64,000 nt of DNA from Diphasiastrum complanatum (GCA_029204225.1 CM055108.1:19784279-19848278); one strand, 5' to 3'. Shown: positions 1 to 11,872, counted from the first letter of the stretch. Notes: generated by a model not told the origin, from the sequence alone. Program-made: numbers and translations.

Positions 1-2318
1 TAGCCCAGGGTCAAAATAGCCTAGAGTTGAATTGGCTCGAGTCAAATGATTTTCACAATTATTGATAACACTCTTATTGTGCTTCTTTCAATGGACATTG
101 CATTGCAACTCACAGCGTTCTTGTAAGTTAATTCAGTATGTAATTAGCATTCTTTATAAAATAGGGGACATTGCGTCCATTTAGTAGGGGCGTAGGCACT
201 CCCAAATTGCACCTCTCTCTACATTCTCATGTTTGACATAGATGCTAGTTTTCAACAATCTCAACTTTGTTGCTCTATTGGAGTTCTAAAATTGGAGTGC
301 AAACAAAGTCTCAACTGCTCAATGTATCTAGCACATCATCTTCCGTGATGGCAACTAGACCACTTGTGGAAAGACTAGATGGATGCACATTCCTTTGCAC
401 ATATTATATGATACACTAGTAACCTATCAACCTCAGGCACCTATAAAGGCTCTGTTTGGTTTCTATTTTAAATTGTCACTTTCATAGTATATGAGTCAAG
501 CGCATAAATATCTTCACATTGTCAGAAATACAACATATGTAAGGACGCACGATGACTTTTCATGCCCAAGGTGTTAAATGAGGACTAAAGTGAAGTTGTT
601 GACAGTGAAACTCTTTTGATGGTATTTAATGAGTTCAGAAACAACAAATATTAAATCTAGTGGATGCGTGAGTTAACTAGCTCGGTCATGGCAAGCTAGC
701 CATTACTTATTCAAATGAAAACCATTCATTTCTAAGGTGCAAGTCTTTTTAGTAGCAATGTTGATGTCTGATATTTAACATCATGGTTGTGTTTGGGGCC
801 ATTTCTATGTGCCAAGTGGAGCCCTTGCCAAAACTAGCTAATTTTGTAATTTTATGTTGATGTAAAATCATAAATTTTTTAGCTTGCAAGTTTCTTGTGC
901 AACCTCCATCACATACTAACCTTTGTTTGATTAGTTTATAATCCTACTTCACTTCTTTCAACATGGTAACAGAGCTACATCTAAGTGAGCAATATATTTG
1001 ATTTTCATAAGCATCCTTGTGCTAGTGTTAATGTGTAGTATTCTACAACCTATTAATCTTTAATGATCAATTACTATTTTCTTGGACATTCTTGAAGCTT
1101 ATGGAGATTGAGGGGATCTAAGATGTTGCATGTACACCTAAGAGACCAAGATTGATCCATATTCAAGCTTTTGTACCAAAAATAACAAGTTCTCCTTGAT
1201 ATGTACTTTGAAGGCTTGTGCAATTATAGCTTACGATGCATAGCTTTGATATTTGATATCAAAAAGATATTTTAGCCATTATATTATAGAAGGTTGTTTT
1301 AGCATCAACCTATATTTTCAGCCATTATATAATATTATAAGTTCATAGAAGGCTGTTTTAGCATCAATATAGGTTGTTGAAGGTGGAAATTCACCATGTT
1401 TAGAGTTATTTGGAAGTTATAGCATGTACTTTGCATTTTAGCTAAGATGGATTATTTTGTGTAACTAAAGTAAGGATAAATTTGAGATAGTTTTGTATCT
1501 ATATTTGATATAATCTTTCTAGCCTCATCTGAGGAGCTTAGAAATTTGAATGTTTGGTCTAAGAAGTGGCAAGATCACCTAAAGTGACTCGCATCCCTTT
1601 ATGAGGCTTCTGACAAAGGTGGGACTAATTTTTACTCAAATCTACTTCTTCTTGAGCTAGTATTGAATTGTTTGAATGAATCAAAATCAAGATTCTTGTG
1701 AATCTTGTTGGATATGCAAGTAGGCTCTATTCAAGTCCCAATGCAAATGGGTTAATAGATCTACTTTGTGAACCCTCAACTTGATTCTATGGCTTCAATG
1801 AATGCCTATCTAATGAAATCGATTGATAGATTTATCCTCCACCAATTGACTATTTCAGTTTGGGAGTCATCCTTAATCTTCTTCTTCAATCTGCTCAGTA
1901 GTAGCAAAAATTGTCATCATTCTCTGTTGATCTGCCAATTTTACTTCCCATGTGGCCGGACAAGCCTTCATGACATTCTCCTGATTTTGTAATAATTCTT
2001 TCTTTTTTCCAATCACGGAGAGCATGTGAAGCATGCGGCCAAGGTCACCTAAGTAGGACCTTGTAGGACTATGGGGAACCTCTACTAGCTTCCCTTAGAG
2101 ATTTTGGTATTCGTTCCGGTGCATTTCACTTTTGGGCACAAGTTACGACATACAAGGGGGTTCTTTCGTGGTCCATTTGGGATTTCATGCTTAACATATT
2201 CACTGGTGCAAATGGTCCAACTTTAGTATCTCCCTCCTTCACCAGGCAATCTAGATACGGGTGTCCATATCCACAATCCTTGTAGAGTGACACATGGTCT
2301 TGTCCCCGTCTCTTGTTA
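1..2318. other. AT-rich intergenic stretch, no gene seen
   Basis: Stops are dense in all frames and no retroelement protein motif was recognised on either strand. The only open stretch of note (1768-1992, 74 codons) has low-complexity composition and no recognisable family. The stretch is probably decayed repeat or spacer. Confidence 0.5.
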
Positions 2319-2970
2319 TGTGAAAAATTCTACTAGTTTAGTTGATCTATTTTGGCAATTTTGAGGCCAACATGAAATTTCAACTTAGAGATAGATTCAT
2401 ATTTGTTGATAAAGGCTTAAATAATGTTTGTACTATTTTTGGCAAGTAGATAAATGGATGAAATTGGATTTGGACCCATTCTAATTGGCTAGTTTTCATA
2501 CATTGCATCTAGACTAGAATTTCTAGGTTTTTTTATGAAGTACTAAGAAATTAACATTTGGGGCAAGTTTAGGGCAATTGGCCAAATGACATTTTGGAAG
2601 CCATAAATAGCTATACCAGCGTGAATAAATAATAATCAAAGTTTCTTTCTTTGTAGAGAATTCATCTCTTGTGTTTCTATGTCCACCTCTTTCATATTTC
2701 TCAAGATATCTTGATTTCTAGTGTGTAGAATGTCAATTTTGTGATTGATCTTGAATCCACACGTGTGAAGGACAATAGGTTGTTGCCTTTGTACGGACAG
2801 AGACAATACCTTACTATATTTTTATGCCTATGATTAGATCATAGTGATTTATAAAGTTCTAGCGTGCCAAAATTGATTATTTCCATCTTGTAGAAAAATG
2901 TAGATGTGCATCCAAATTTGGTCAAGATCTTAAAGATCCATTAAGTATGTTATGGATCTGATTTTTTACA
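2319..2970 (+). mobile_element. Candidate 5' LTR of a copia element, with primer site at 2971-2983
   Basis: The sequence TGGCATCAGAGC at 2971 is one base from the usual copia primer-binding site complementary to initiator Met-tRNA. The base pair before it is CA, as expected for the end of an LTR, and a copia gag begins 585 bp downstream. A TATA-like CATAAATA lies at 2602-2609 and a CACACGTGTG palindrome at 2758-2767. The left edge (TGTGAAAA at 2319) is a guess: no second LTR copy was found to define it. Confidence 0.4.
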
Positions 2971-3555
2971 TGGCATCAGAGCAGGCCAAAGTTGGAGTAT
3001 TTTCCAAATCTAGAAGTGGACTTGAGGGTGCCATAAATTCTATGTGGATCTGGAGGTGTTTCTAGCTCAAATCTTGCATTTAATATAGAAAGTGGATCTT
3101 TGTGATTCTAGCATCATTTTAGATCAAATCACTTGGAGTAGGCCGATTTTTTAAACCACTTACTAAAATGTAGAGACAAAATTTTTTCATGATTGTGGAT
3201 GTTATATTCTTCTAGATGATATATCAAGATTCTAGCGTTATAGTTTTTGTTTGATGTAATATTTTGCATTTTTGGAAGAACCCTAAATTTGATAGGATCT
3301 CTCAAATTTAAGTTGCTGGAATTTTTCAAGAGTGTGTTTCAATCTTAGGTGTTGGAAAAAGCTCATCATATTGTGTTTAGATCTATTGTGATCAATAAAT
3401 TAACATTCTATGAGCTAGAATTTGCTAGAAGAGAGAAAAGGAGAGGCTAGATTGTTTCCAAATCTTTGTGATTTCTTCTTGAATCATTTATTGATTTTCA
3501 AGAGAGTGCTAAGTGCATTGGAATAGGTTCAAATAGAAGATCGGATCATTGCAAC

Positions 3556-3989
3556 ATGGCAACTTCAAGTGGCTTCATGTTGGAAGGCAATGATAGACTT
3601 ACCTCAACAAATTAATCTATTTGGAAGGTGAGGATGGAATCTTTGCTTGAGATGAATGATATGATGGATATTGTTGTAGATGTGGAGGAGAGACCTTTGG
3701 AACCTCAAGAAAAATTGAGGTAAATAAAGCTTTACATGTGATTAAGATGAATGTGACTAATGAACTTCTCAAGGAAGCTGGTAAGTGCACAACATCAAGT
3801 GAGGCTTGGGAATCTTTGAAGAAGGTTTATGAGTCCAAGTCTACATCTAGGGTTCTAACCCTAAGGAGGCAAAATTTTCAAAGTCTTCAAAATAAGGATG
3901 AAGGTACTCATGCTTTTGTTTTGAAAGTTGAAGCCTTGAGTGATGAACTAGCATGCATTAGTGAAAGCATTAAGGATTGGGATGCCTGA
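3556..3989 (+). pseudogene. Ty1/copia gag, N-terminal part, broken
   Basis: The reading frame starts at an ATG and matches, almost residue for residue, the minus-strand gag at 22287-23216 in this window (SIWKVRMESLLEMND, then MIKMNVTNELLKEAGKC and SSEAWESLKKVYESKSTSR). These are the typical copia gag N-terminal and UBN2-type segments that form the capsid in the cytoplasm. A TAA interrupts the frame near residue 20 and another disruption lies near 3720. The frame ends at 3989 and the zinc knuckle, protease and pol do not follow. It belongs to the LTR and primer site just upstream; the rest was lost or replaced by unrelated DNA. Confidence 0.8.
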
Positions 3990-4825
3990 TAGGCATTGTT
4001 GTGGACTACAAGATGACATGGGATGATCATCAAGGGATGGACTTAAGGTATTGGATTGGACATGACTTACAGATGAGATTCATAATGGAATCAGGACACT
4101 GCAGATGTAAATGGGCAAGGCGTGAAGCTTTGAGAGCCAGCTCTAGGTTGGAGAGCTGATGGACATCTCGGTTGGGTGTGATGGGGGAAAACACTATGGT
4201 GAGTGGTTTTCAAGTGGTCTACTAGAGGGAACACTGATGGTGAGGACTTCATGGTGTGCTCATCTAGGAGTACATGATGGCGATACATCAAGGCCAGTTT
4301 TGACATTGGCATCGATGGGGAGGCGTCTACCATCATGGACATGGATAAGCTATCTATTGCTTTCATGCATTTGGCTGTATTTGCAGGTGTATAGGCTTGG
4401 CACATATGTCGGAACCTATTTGGCTCGGATTCACATGTGGTGAGATCAGGAATCTTAGAAAAATTTACTCAAATCCATATACCTCAGTATAATTAGGGAG
4501 ACAGTGGCCTCGGGATCTCGTGAGTGGCGACTCAGGGACAAGCTTGCATTGGCATGATGTAAGGTGGCACATAGCCAGGGAGAGTGAGTAGATGCTAGGA
4601 GCCAGGAGGAGCAGGTGATGCTTTGGTATTCGTGCTTTGGTATTCGACTTGTCTAGCAAGATGGTGACCAAGATGGAAGACATCATAATATGAACATAGT
4701 ATATGGATGACAAGTCCACTGGGGTGGCACTCAAGGAGATGCTAGAGTTACTTAGGTATGATACATCATTGTATGCATAGTGGAAGTCCTTCAACTGATG
4801 CATCATGTGTGGTAAGGGGTGGATG
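3990..4825. other. Unassigned DNA between two copia fragments
   Basis: Neither strand shows a recognisable protein. A 104-codon minus-strand frame (4091-4405) and a 113-codon one (4465-4806) are open but carry no motif I know. The left join cuts a copia gag and the right side runs into a copia RT of a different family, so this is probably rearranged repeat DNA. Confidence 0.4.
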
Positions 4826-5727
4826 GATCCTCAAATTCAAGATCGAATTCCGATCCTAGAGAGTTGACACCAGCTCCGAACTCAAGATTGATCAGAAAAT
4901 CGACACAGACTCCGACAATGAGTCAACGAGTCAAATTGCATCAGAGAATCGAAGTTCAACCCAGAAGATCGAACCAATCCAGACAGCCTCCATCCTGATT
5001 AATGGATGATCCAGCCTACTACTTTGTGTAGGAACCATGCATTGTATCAGAAGCAATGTCAACTCCAGATGCTGATCAATGTAAAGCTGCAATGGACATA
5101 GAATTCGATTCTCTAATTGAGAATCAGACATGGACTATAACTGAGCTGCCAAAAGACCGAAATCTGATTCCATGCAAATGGATATTCAAAGTGAAGTATG
5201 ATGCTGAAGGAAGAATAAATCATTACAAAGCTAGACAGGTCACCCAAGGTTTTTCACAAAGTCCAGATCTAGATTATTCAGAGACCTTCAGTCATGTTGT
5301 CAAACATACTTCAATTCGACTTCTACTCTCCTATGCAGCTGCAGCCGATCTTGAAGTCCCACCAAATGGATATCCAGACCGCTTTCCTCAACGGGACTAT
5401 TGAAGAGGAGATCTACATGTCTCAACCAGAGGGATACGAGCTCAAGGGTAAGGAATACCTTGTTTGCAAAATCCACAACGTTTTGTATGGTTTGAAATAG
5501 TCACGAAGAGCCTACTATCAAAAAATCAATGCATTTCTAATCGAGAATGGTTTTATTCTAAACTCGACAAACTCGAATGTCTATTTGAATTTTGTATCGA
5601 ATTTCTTCATCACTCTTTATGTAGATGATAGGTTACTATATAGTTACAATCTGAATTTATTGAAGGATACGAAATGCATGTTAGCAGACGAGTACAAGAT
5701 GACTGATATGGGTCCAACCCATTATTG
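4826..5727 (+). pseudogene. Ty1/copia reverse transcriptase fragment
   Basis: Frames give the ordered RT landmarks of copia pol: PCKWIFKVKYDAEGRINHYK, then DYSETFSHVVKHTSIRLLLS, HQMDIQTAFLNG, QPEGYELKG, VLYGLK and LYVDD (about 5615). A single-base insertion near 5358 shifts the frame between LEV and HQMD. A TAG at about 5498 stands where the family has Gln (YGLKQS). The frame is cut at MTDMGPTHYC, where an LTR fragment (5728) begins. It is closest to the RT of the minus-strand element at 52.5-57.1 kb. No integrase or RNase H remains. Confidence 0.85.
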
Positions 5728-5933
5728 TTGGAGGTAAATCTACTTTGCTACAGTGACTAGGAGGTTCAGGTCATAGTATAGTGGCAGACCGATCGTCCAC
5801 CTTCTAAGTTCTACAAACTTACAACTGCAAATAAAGAACATAACAAAAAGGGAGCACCAAGGCTTCCCAACTGGTGCTCGAAATTTAAACTAAGGTTTGG
5901 CTAAGGCTTCCCAACTAGCCAAGACCCACTAAG
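5728..5933 (-). mobile_element. LTR fragment (TGTTGG...), second copy at 50284
   Basis: This 206-bp segment is closely similar to 50284-50497, including the phrase AAGGCTTCCCAACTGGTGCT. It begins TGTTGGAGGTAAATC exactly where the copia RT reading breaks off, so it looks like the U5 end of a reverse-oriented LTR inserted into that RT. Similarity stops at 5933 and a copia gag fragment follows. Confidence 0.6.
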
Positions 5934-6000
5934 GGACATCGTTGATGGCACATAAGTCAATGCAAACAGCATCACCAAATGAAGACAAAGACATGGCAAG

Positions 6001-6480
6001 GCATTTGCCTTGATCACTTTGAATATCAGAGACTCTCAAATCAACCATATTCGAGCTGCTAAGACCACTAAGGATGCATGAGACATACTAGCAACCCTCT
6101 ACGATATCAGGGATGTTACATCCAAGTTGCATTTGAGGAAGAAATTTTTTACATTAAGAATGTCTAAAGCAAATAGTGTTTCGAGCCATCTCAACACTTT
6201 CAAAAATCTCATGGGGCAGATGATTGCAACTGGCTCAGTCATTGAAGATTCCGATGTAGTGATGACGCTATTATCGAGTCTACTTGATGCCTATGAAAAT
6301 TGGGTCCTGGCTATTTTGACCCAACAGCATATCACTCTATCAAGAGTCATTTCGATGCTACTTTAAGAGGAGATTAGAAGAAATGCATCCTCCTTCGGCT
6401 CATGATCGGATCCTCAAGATCTATTCTAAAAGAAAAATCAGAAGTTCAGATCGAAGAAAACTACAAAGTCAGATTAATCC
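6001..6480 (+). pseudogene. Ty1/copia gag fragment
   Basis: Translation gives AFALITLNIRDSQINHIRAA, then DVTSKLHLRKKFFTLRMS, LMGQMIATGSVIEDSDVVMT and ITLSRVISMLL. This parallels the gag at 55678-56514. A TGA replaces the family Trp (DAW to DA-stop) and a TAA interrupts at 6364-6366. The N-terminal third and the zinc knuckle are absent. It lies downstream of an RT fragment, so gene order is scrambled and at least two insertions are involved. Confidence 0.8.
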
Positions 6481-6486
6481 TGACAG

Positions 6487-6609
6487 GAAGAGCAACATGC
6501 TCTACACAAATATCGACATGTCTTTGCTTGGTCCTATAAAGACATGAAAGGAGACTCACCCCAAGTAGTTGTGCATCGCATTCCCCTTAAACCGGGTGCG
6601 AGCTGTTCC
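6487..6609 (+). pseudogene. Ty3/gypsy reverse transcriptase N-terminal scrap
   Basis: The frame reads HKYRHVFAWSYKDMKGDSPQ followed by VVVHRIPLKPGA. This is the conserved start of the gypsy RT module (FAW..DM.G......H.I.L.PGA). No finger, palm or YxDD motif follows in any frame, and the downstream ORF relics are unrelated as far as I can tell. It is the only gypsy pol sign in the first 10 kb and suggests that the PPT and LTR at 9.64 kb belong to a gypsy-type element. Confidence 0.6.
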
Positions 6610-6867
6610 TACCGATGCAATCCGGTCTACAAGGCCAAAATTTATGGCTTCCATAGATCCCTCGCTCTCATTGCATTGCCGTGAGGTCACAAAACCTTAC
6701 ACAAGTGATATCTTTTTGGTAGAAATCAACAATCATTCCGCAACAATGCAATTAGCCAATAACATTTTCATCCATCTTGGTTTTAATTTGCTATACTTTC
6801 TTGAGCAGTAGAATGAAAGTCTGGTACGTGCTACCTACTCCTCCTAGTCGGATGAATTCCACTCCTT

Positions 6868-7570
6868 TTGGATTCTCTCCAAGGATGGCAGTTGCGTCAC
6901 CATCGACATTACTCCAGCCAGGATTCAACTAATTGGTTTTCAGACATTGGTGAGACAATCCATGGCAAGGGCACCAGCTATAAAAAGTTCTTACTCGATG
7001 ACGGCAAAAGCATCGCTCATACCAATGATGGTATTGCCATAAAGCTGATTAAGGATACCAAGCTACATGCAGCGGTGGAAGTCCTTATAATCCTGGTTGA
7101 GGTGCACATCGTACGCATGGAACACATTCCACTTATCGATCTCTTCTCCCTCACCATGACGTTGGAAGATCTCACTTCCACCTACAAGCAGCATCGAAGA
7201 TCTCCGACAAGTTGTGCCTGCCCCTCAAAACACACCAATTCCAGATCTTCTTCCATATAACCCCACGTCCTATCCAAACTATATCCGCCCACTTTCTGAC
7301 ATCGTACTTTGGGAGAACTTATCACTAGCTGTCCAAAAAATGGTTTGGTTGGTGAATGAGCTACAGTACAACATCTTTGGCATCTTATTCGGTCGACACA
7401 CAATGAGGCAATTCGACGATGGAGCCCTTGCAGAGCTTCAAAAGGAGAAGACAAAGTTGGAGGCTGATTCTAATCAACAGCAACATCAACAACAGATTTA
7501 AGATCTGAATGCACACATCCAACAATAGCAGCAAACATTTAGCCACCTCCAAAACTAGCTCTAGCTCAAA
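6868..7570 (+). pseudogene. Unrecognised ORF relic with Gln-rich coiled coil
   Basis: Two overlapping frames (6868-7260 and 7214-7501) appear to be one protein split by a one-base shift near 7190, because the phrase around EDLRQVVPAPQNTPIPDL continues smoothly across frames. The second half (VLWENLSLAVQKMVWLVNEL, then LAELQKEKTKLEADSNQQQH) predicts a coiled coil ending in a Gln run that continues past stops to about 7560. I do not recognise a family. Its place between a gypsy RT scrap and a PPT/LTR suggests a retroelement accessory or gag-like protein. Confidence 0.4.
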
Positions 7571-8915
7571 GATCAACGGAGAGGGACGATGCCTTAGCAG
7601 CTACAACATCATCACGTTTCGCTATGAAGGATTAGCTGGAGTAGGTCAACTTCACAGACTTTGCATCTCCAGCTATTCCCAAGGGAACTCAGATTCCAGT
7701 GGAGGCATATCAAAAGTTGGCACAAAAGTTAAAGGCCACCCAATCGACACTTATGTCCATGCAGAACATGTCTAATTTCACCAATCAGGGCATTATTATG
7801 ATGGATCTGATGGTGGTGATGGGGTAGGTTTCCAAGGGCCTCCATCAATAAATCAAGGCTTAGCATTCCAAGGACCACATCAAGTATCGACAGCTCCTCC
7901 ACCAACGAAATCATAGGACACTGGTGGTACTTCCTCCCAACAACATCTCTTCCACTCTTTTGCTTCTAACCCCATTGACACAACTAACTTCCCCTTCATT
8001 CAACGCCAATTTTCTCCCGAAACCCAACGCATTGTTGAGTCCAATTCTTCACCACCTCTCTCCCCTCAACTAGATCCACAAGAGGAATATGCCTTGGCAG
8101 TTGAAGCACCTACAATAAGGCACATGATCACCCCAAATGTGCCTATCAAGGATTTGCTTATCTCTCAAGAGTTTGCAAAGAAGTATTAGACCAAGGAGCG
8201 AGGCGGCTGATGAAAATCTAGAAGTTTCACACGTGTGGAGTGCCAATTCCAATTGTGCATGATCTTTATTAAGCTTTGTGTTTAGCACATAACCTGATTC
8301 TAGATTGAGTATCAAGATCTAGTTCAAGAATTGATGACTAAAGTACAAAGAAATTAATGCATTAGCATAGCCTCCTCCATGAGTTAGAGAGAGAGAGAGA
8401 GAGAGAGAGCAAAATTCAAGCATACAAGGTTAAAGATCCAAATTGACAAGAAGTAGCTTCAATGCTTGGTTCATCATCAAAATTTGTGAGAGAACCCTCG
8501 TACATTTATGGTGGATGGAATAGCTCGAGGTAGAGCTAGCATTCATCTGCTTTGTTCCACATCTAAAAGTGAAAAGTAACAAACTAGTGACATATGTCAC
8601 TTTACATGCATATCTATCTACCTACTTCTACCATGTGGCAATTTCTAAACTAGAATTGTCCAAATCACTATGCATGTGTCCATTACACTTTGTGTGTGCT
8701 ATGCATGTCACTTTGGAACACTTTCAACCTTTGTATGTGATATGACTCGTGTTTCTATAAGCCTATAGCCAAACTTCTATATGCATGTTGTACTTGACCA
8801 ACTAGATTATATATAACCATGTAGCTCGAGTTTCCTCTAGGCCAAATTTGGCATTTTCAATATGGACATTACATACATGTAGAAAAAACTTTTTCATAGC
8901 CAAAAGTCAAGATAG
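7571..8915. other. Decayed repeat DNA with (AG)n tract
   Basis: Short open frames with His/Gln-rich and proline-rich content continue to about 8190 and could be the tail of the relic upstream. After that no frame persists. A CACACGTGTG palindrome lies at 8228-8237 and a pure (AG)12 tract at 8386-8409. No gene is supported. Confidence 0.4.
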
Positions 8916-9062
8916 ATGATTTTCCATTTTCAACAGCGGCTACATTCTTCCAAACCTCGATCACTGCAAAACCCAAAATCCTTGATCCACAACCAGCCTG
9001 GTGCCATCAACTATTTTTACAGAGCAAAACCTCCATGGAATAGTATCTCAAAGCACCCGCCT

Positions 9063-9590
9063 ATATGCACACCAATCCATATTATTATCCGATGGCGTGT
9101 CGAGAGCCGTTTCCTACTACAAAGGTGAAGAATAAGATTTATTGGCCCACGCTCATAGGAGTGAATACTGGCAACCTAGTTGATGACATGATCACAAATA
9201 CCATGTCTTCTACCAAAAGCACCGTGGCAACCCTGATCGCGATGTATGTTATTTTGTGGATAACTGCAGTTTGGTGACATTTTTGGCAGAGTTAAAAGGT
9301 TATTGGGATCGGGGGCTACCACCAATTGCCATTGGTATCAATAAGCCTTTAAAGACTCAAGAAGACCACATCAACATAGCGCGGCTTTATTACCAAACAG
9401 CCCTCACTTCGGCGCTTCATGCTGATATGGTAGAGTTGTGGAAAACCCATGAATTTCTACAAGGTATTCTCCACTATTATAAACAACTGCCCTTCCTTAA
9501 TAAATTACGCTGGAAAATGATCAAGCGGATCAGCAACAAGATCTACCAAAACCACCAACAACACTCTCGCCTCTAGGAAGCTCAAAAGAT
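9063..9590 (+). pseudogene. Unrecognised ORF relic upstream of a polypurine tract
   Basis: Two frames join across a shift near 9250: the first ends in TNTMSSTKSTVATLIAMYV and the second continues DNCSLVTFLAELKGYWDRG, then HINIARLYYQTALTSALHAD and WKMIKRISNKIYQNHQ. The composition is that of a real protein (mixed hydrophobic and charged, no low complexity), about 170 residues. I recognise no domain. It is followed within 50 bp by a PPT and LTR start, so it is probably the last ORF of a retroelement with unusual coding content. Confidence 0.45.
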
Positions 9591-9634
9591 CCAGGACGAA
9601 AAAGCTTTGATTGGTGTGGGATCACCAATTCAAT

Positions 9635-9812
9635 AAGGAGGGGAATAATGTTAGCAACACAGTGAAAAAAAAAAAAAAAAAAAAAAACTCCGTGGCATGT
9701 GTATTGTAAGTCCACGTATGAGTAAATGTTAATAAACTTCTACTATGGCATGCGTTTTGTAAGTCCATGGATAGAAGCTTAAAGAAATAGAAACTTAAAC
9801 TTAAACTTAAGA
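9635..9812 (+). mobile_element. Polypurine tract and start of a 3' LTR
   Basis: AAGGAGGGGA (9635-9644) is a typical plus-strand priming tract, and TGTTAGCAAC starts at 9649, the expected position of an LTR. A run of about 24 A follows at 9663-9687. The part from 9743 (AAGTCCATGGATAGAAGC, then AGAAACTTAAACTTAAACTT) is the reverse complement of 50938-51005, which ties it to the LTR family at 50284. Similarity is lost at about 9812, so this LTR is truncated. Confidence 0.55.
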
Positions 9813-10055
9813 AACTTAAGCTTCTTTGGCAAGTAGTACTACTTTCATCTTGAACTTTCGAAGATGGTAGTCCTCTCCGTCGAGTTTGTCAATCAGAGAT
9901 GAACTAGAAGATGGATCCATTCTAGTGTAGAGAGTGAGATCGTTGGTAGAAACAATGATATAGAAATATTGTTGGTTGCGCGCTTACTGAAATGATGTCT
10001 TGGTAGAAACAAGATCGATAACCTGCAATAGAAATGCAGATTACTGAACCATCCA

Positions 10056-10500
10056 CTCTGATACCATGTCGTAAAACTGTGGAATGTCATGGAAGTATCA
10101 GATTGATATCGGATTAGTAGAGCTCTGGTTATAGCAGAAGCTCTGATATCGGGCTCAAAATGCATAGGATAGCAGTAGAAGTTTTACAAGGGACGATTGC
10201 GAATTGGAAGTGCATTAGTTACTAGCAAGAGGATCAAGATGAATGAATAGTAGCAATGTGCAATAGAACAAAAAGAAGTGTGGACAAAATGCAGTCTGAT
10301 TGATAGAAAATGAGTACAAGAGCTTGAAGCATAACTCAAGACAGTGTAGCGCTACTAAAAAAAATTGTTGCATAATCAGCCCTAAAAATTTTGGCTGAAA
10401 GATACAGACTTTATTTACATGTCTTACAGTTTAGTACTTTTAATCTACCTACTTAATCAATTAGAGTTGCCTTGTAGTAGGTAGTCATCTTTGTAAGTAG
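10056..10500 (-). mobile_element. Reverse-oriented LTR edge with primer site
   Basis: CTCTGATACCA at 10056-10066 is the reverse complement of a copia primer-binding site and is followed directly by TGTCGTAAAAC, an LTR edge. The element would extend leftwards, but no gag is found between 9820 and 10055, so the interior is lost. The right edge of the LTR is undefined. Confidence 0.4.
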
Positions 10501-10559
10501 TAAAGTCTATGTACAAGTAGGTGGACTATCAGTGTCATCTGACAGTACATGGATCGAAT

Positions 10560-10870
10560 TTTCTCTGATGAGGGAGTCGAGTAAGTTGAGCTATTTGAGA
10601 GCTGATGAAGTGTTGATGAAGTCGGGTTGTCGATGGAGTTGATGGAGTTAGTGTTGAAGTCGATGTCGAGTAAGTCGGGTATGTCGATGTCAAGTAAGTC
10701 GGGTGAGTCGATGATGTCGAGTAAGTGATGGAATGTCGATTGTTGAATAGTCGATGTCGAGTAAGTGATGGAATGTCGATGGATTAAGTTGAGTATATAC
10801 ATGGAGAAGTCAAAGTCGATGAAGTCAGACTTCGGACTTCGAAGTCGATAAAGTCGGACTATCGACAAAT
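10560..10870. repeat. Degenerate GTCGA-rich minisatellite
   Basis: About 300 bp is made of short variable units around GTCGA, such as TCGAGTAAGTCGGG, TCGATGTCGAGTAAG and TGATGGAATGTCGAT. Units of 9-30 bp recur with small changes. The minus-strand 155-codon open frame (10485-10952) is a by-product: it translates to Ile/Asp/Ser-rich low complexity. Confidence 0.75.
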
Positions 10871-11036
10871 TTTCCAGGATGCTTGTCATTGAATGGATTT
10901 TGGACCTAAGCATTAAAATCCAACATGGGGTCGGAATTCCATGTTTGATCAATGGTTTTGATTGCTCTTGATTATGGAGTTCAATATTGCTTTTTTAGAT
11001 CAAGATCTTGTGACAAGTTTTGCAATAGGTAGGTGT

Positions 11037-11057
11037 ATCAATCAATCAATCAATCAC
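11037..11057. repeat. (AATC)n microsatellite
   Basis: Five perfect ATCA units lie about 120 bp left of the outer nested element. Confidence 0.85.
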
Positions 11058-11179
11058 TCTTGGAGCCTCATGTAAGTTCATTTATGGTCCTTTTTACTTT
11101 ACTTTCAATATTTTTGCTCAATCATCAATGCTAAATTTGTGAGAACTATCAATGGCCTTCATAAGCTCAAGATTATTCT

Positions 11180-11872
11180 TGTGAAAGTACTATACTTTAG
11201 GACCATAAATGGATCTACAAAAGATCCACAAGAGTGATTGGATGCTTGCTTAACAATCTATCAAAAAACTAGACACAAAAAAAATGATCTAGATTGGCAA
11301 TTTGACAAACAACAAGCATTAACAATCAAAAGCATTAATCAACATTGAAATCCGAGCCAACACGTGTGTACTACAGGCTGTAGTACGGCCTTTAAGCTGA
11401 GAAACAAGTTGAAATTGATTTGGTTTCATTTGGATCACAAAAACTCAATGTACATAGTGAACTAGGTTGAGAATGAGCTCCAAAATTATTCTATCTTCTC
11501 ACTATGGGAGCTTGGAATACATAGCAAATTTGACTTCCTTCTTGAAGTTAGGTGGATTTTCAGCATGTAATAAGGAAGTTAACACTCTTCTTGCCCTAAA
11601 ATAAAACCCTAGCCTAAATCCTAGAGTTATGCTTGGTAGGTAGCTAGTTGGTCAAATTTTCACCTTAAACTTAGGTGTAGGTCCTATAAAGTAGGGATGA
11701 CCACCAAATAGACATGACCAACTCTCTTGACTTGACCTAGACTACATTAGGAGTGTGTTTCCACGTGTCATCTTGGCCTCACATGTGTGGAATCCACTTT
11801 TGTACAAAATTTACACTATTCTTCATGGTTTTTGATCAAGCTAGATTTGCCAATTTTTGGCAATTCTTCACA
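11180..11872 (-). repeat. 3' LTR of the outer element
   Basis: This 693-bp LTR matches 20323-20794 plus 24484-24712 along its whole length with scattered base changes. It retains the uninterrupted site TGCTTGGTAGGTAGCTAG (11630-11647) into which the other LTR received an insertion. CACGTG cores occur at 11361 and 11762. Confidence 0.9.

Noticed and set aside
4091-4806. Minus-strand ORFs of 104 and 113 codons
   Set aside because: No motif, no conservation with another copy in the window, and overlap with plus-strand frames of equal quality.
10485-10952. 155-codon minus-strand ORF
   Set aside because: It translates the GTCGA minisatellite into Ser/Asp/Ile low complexity.
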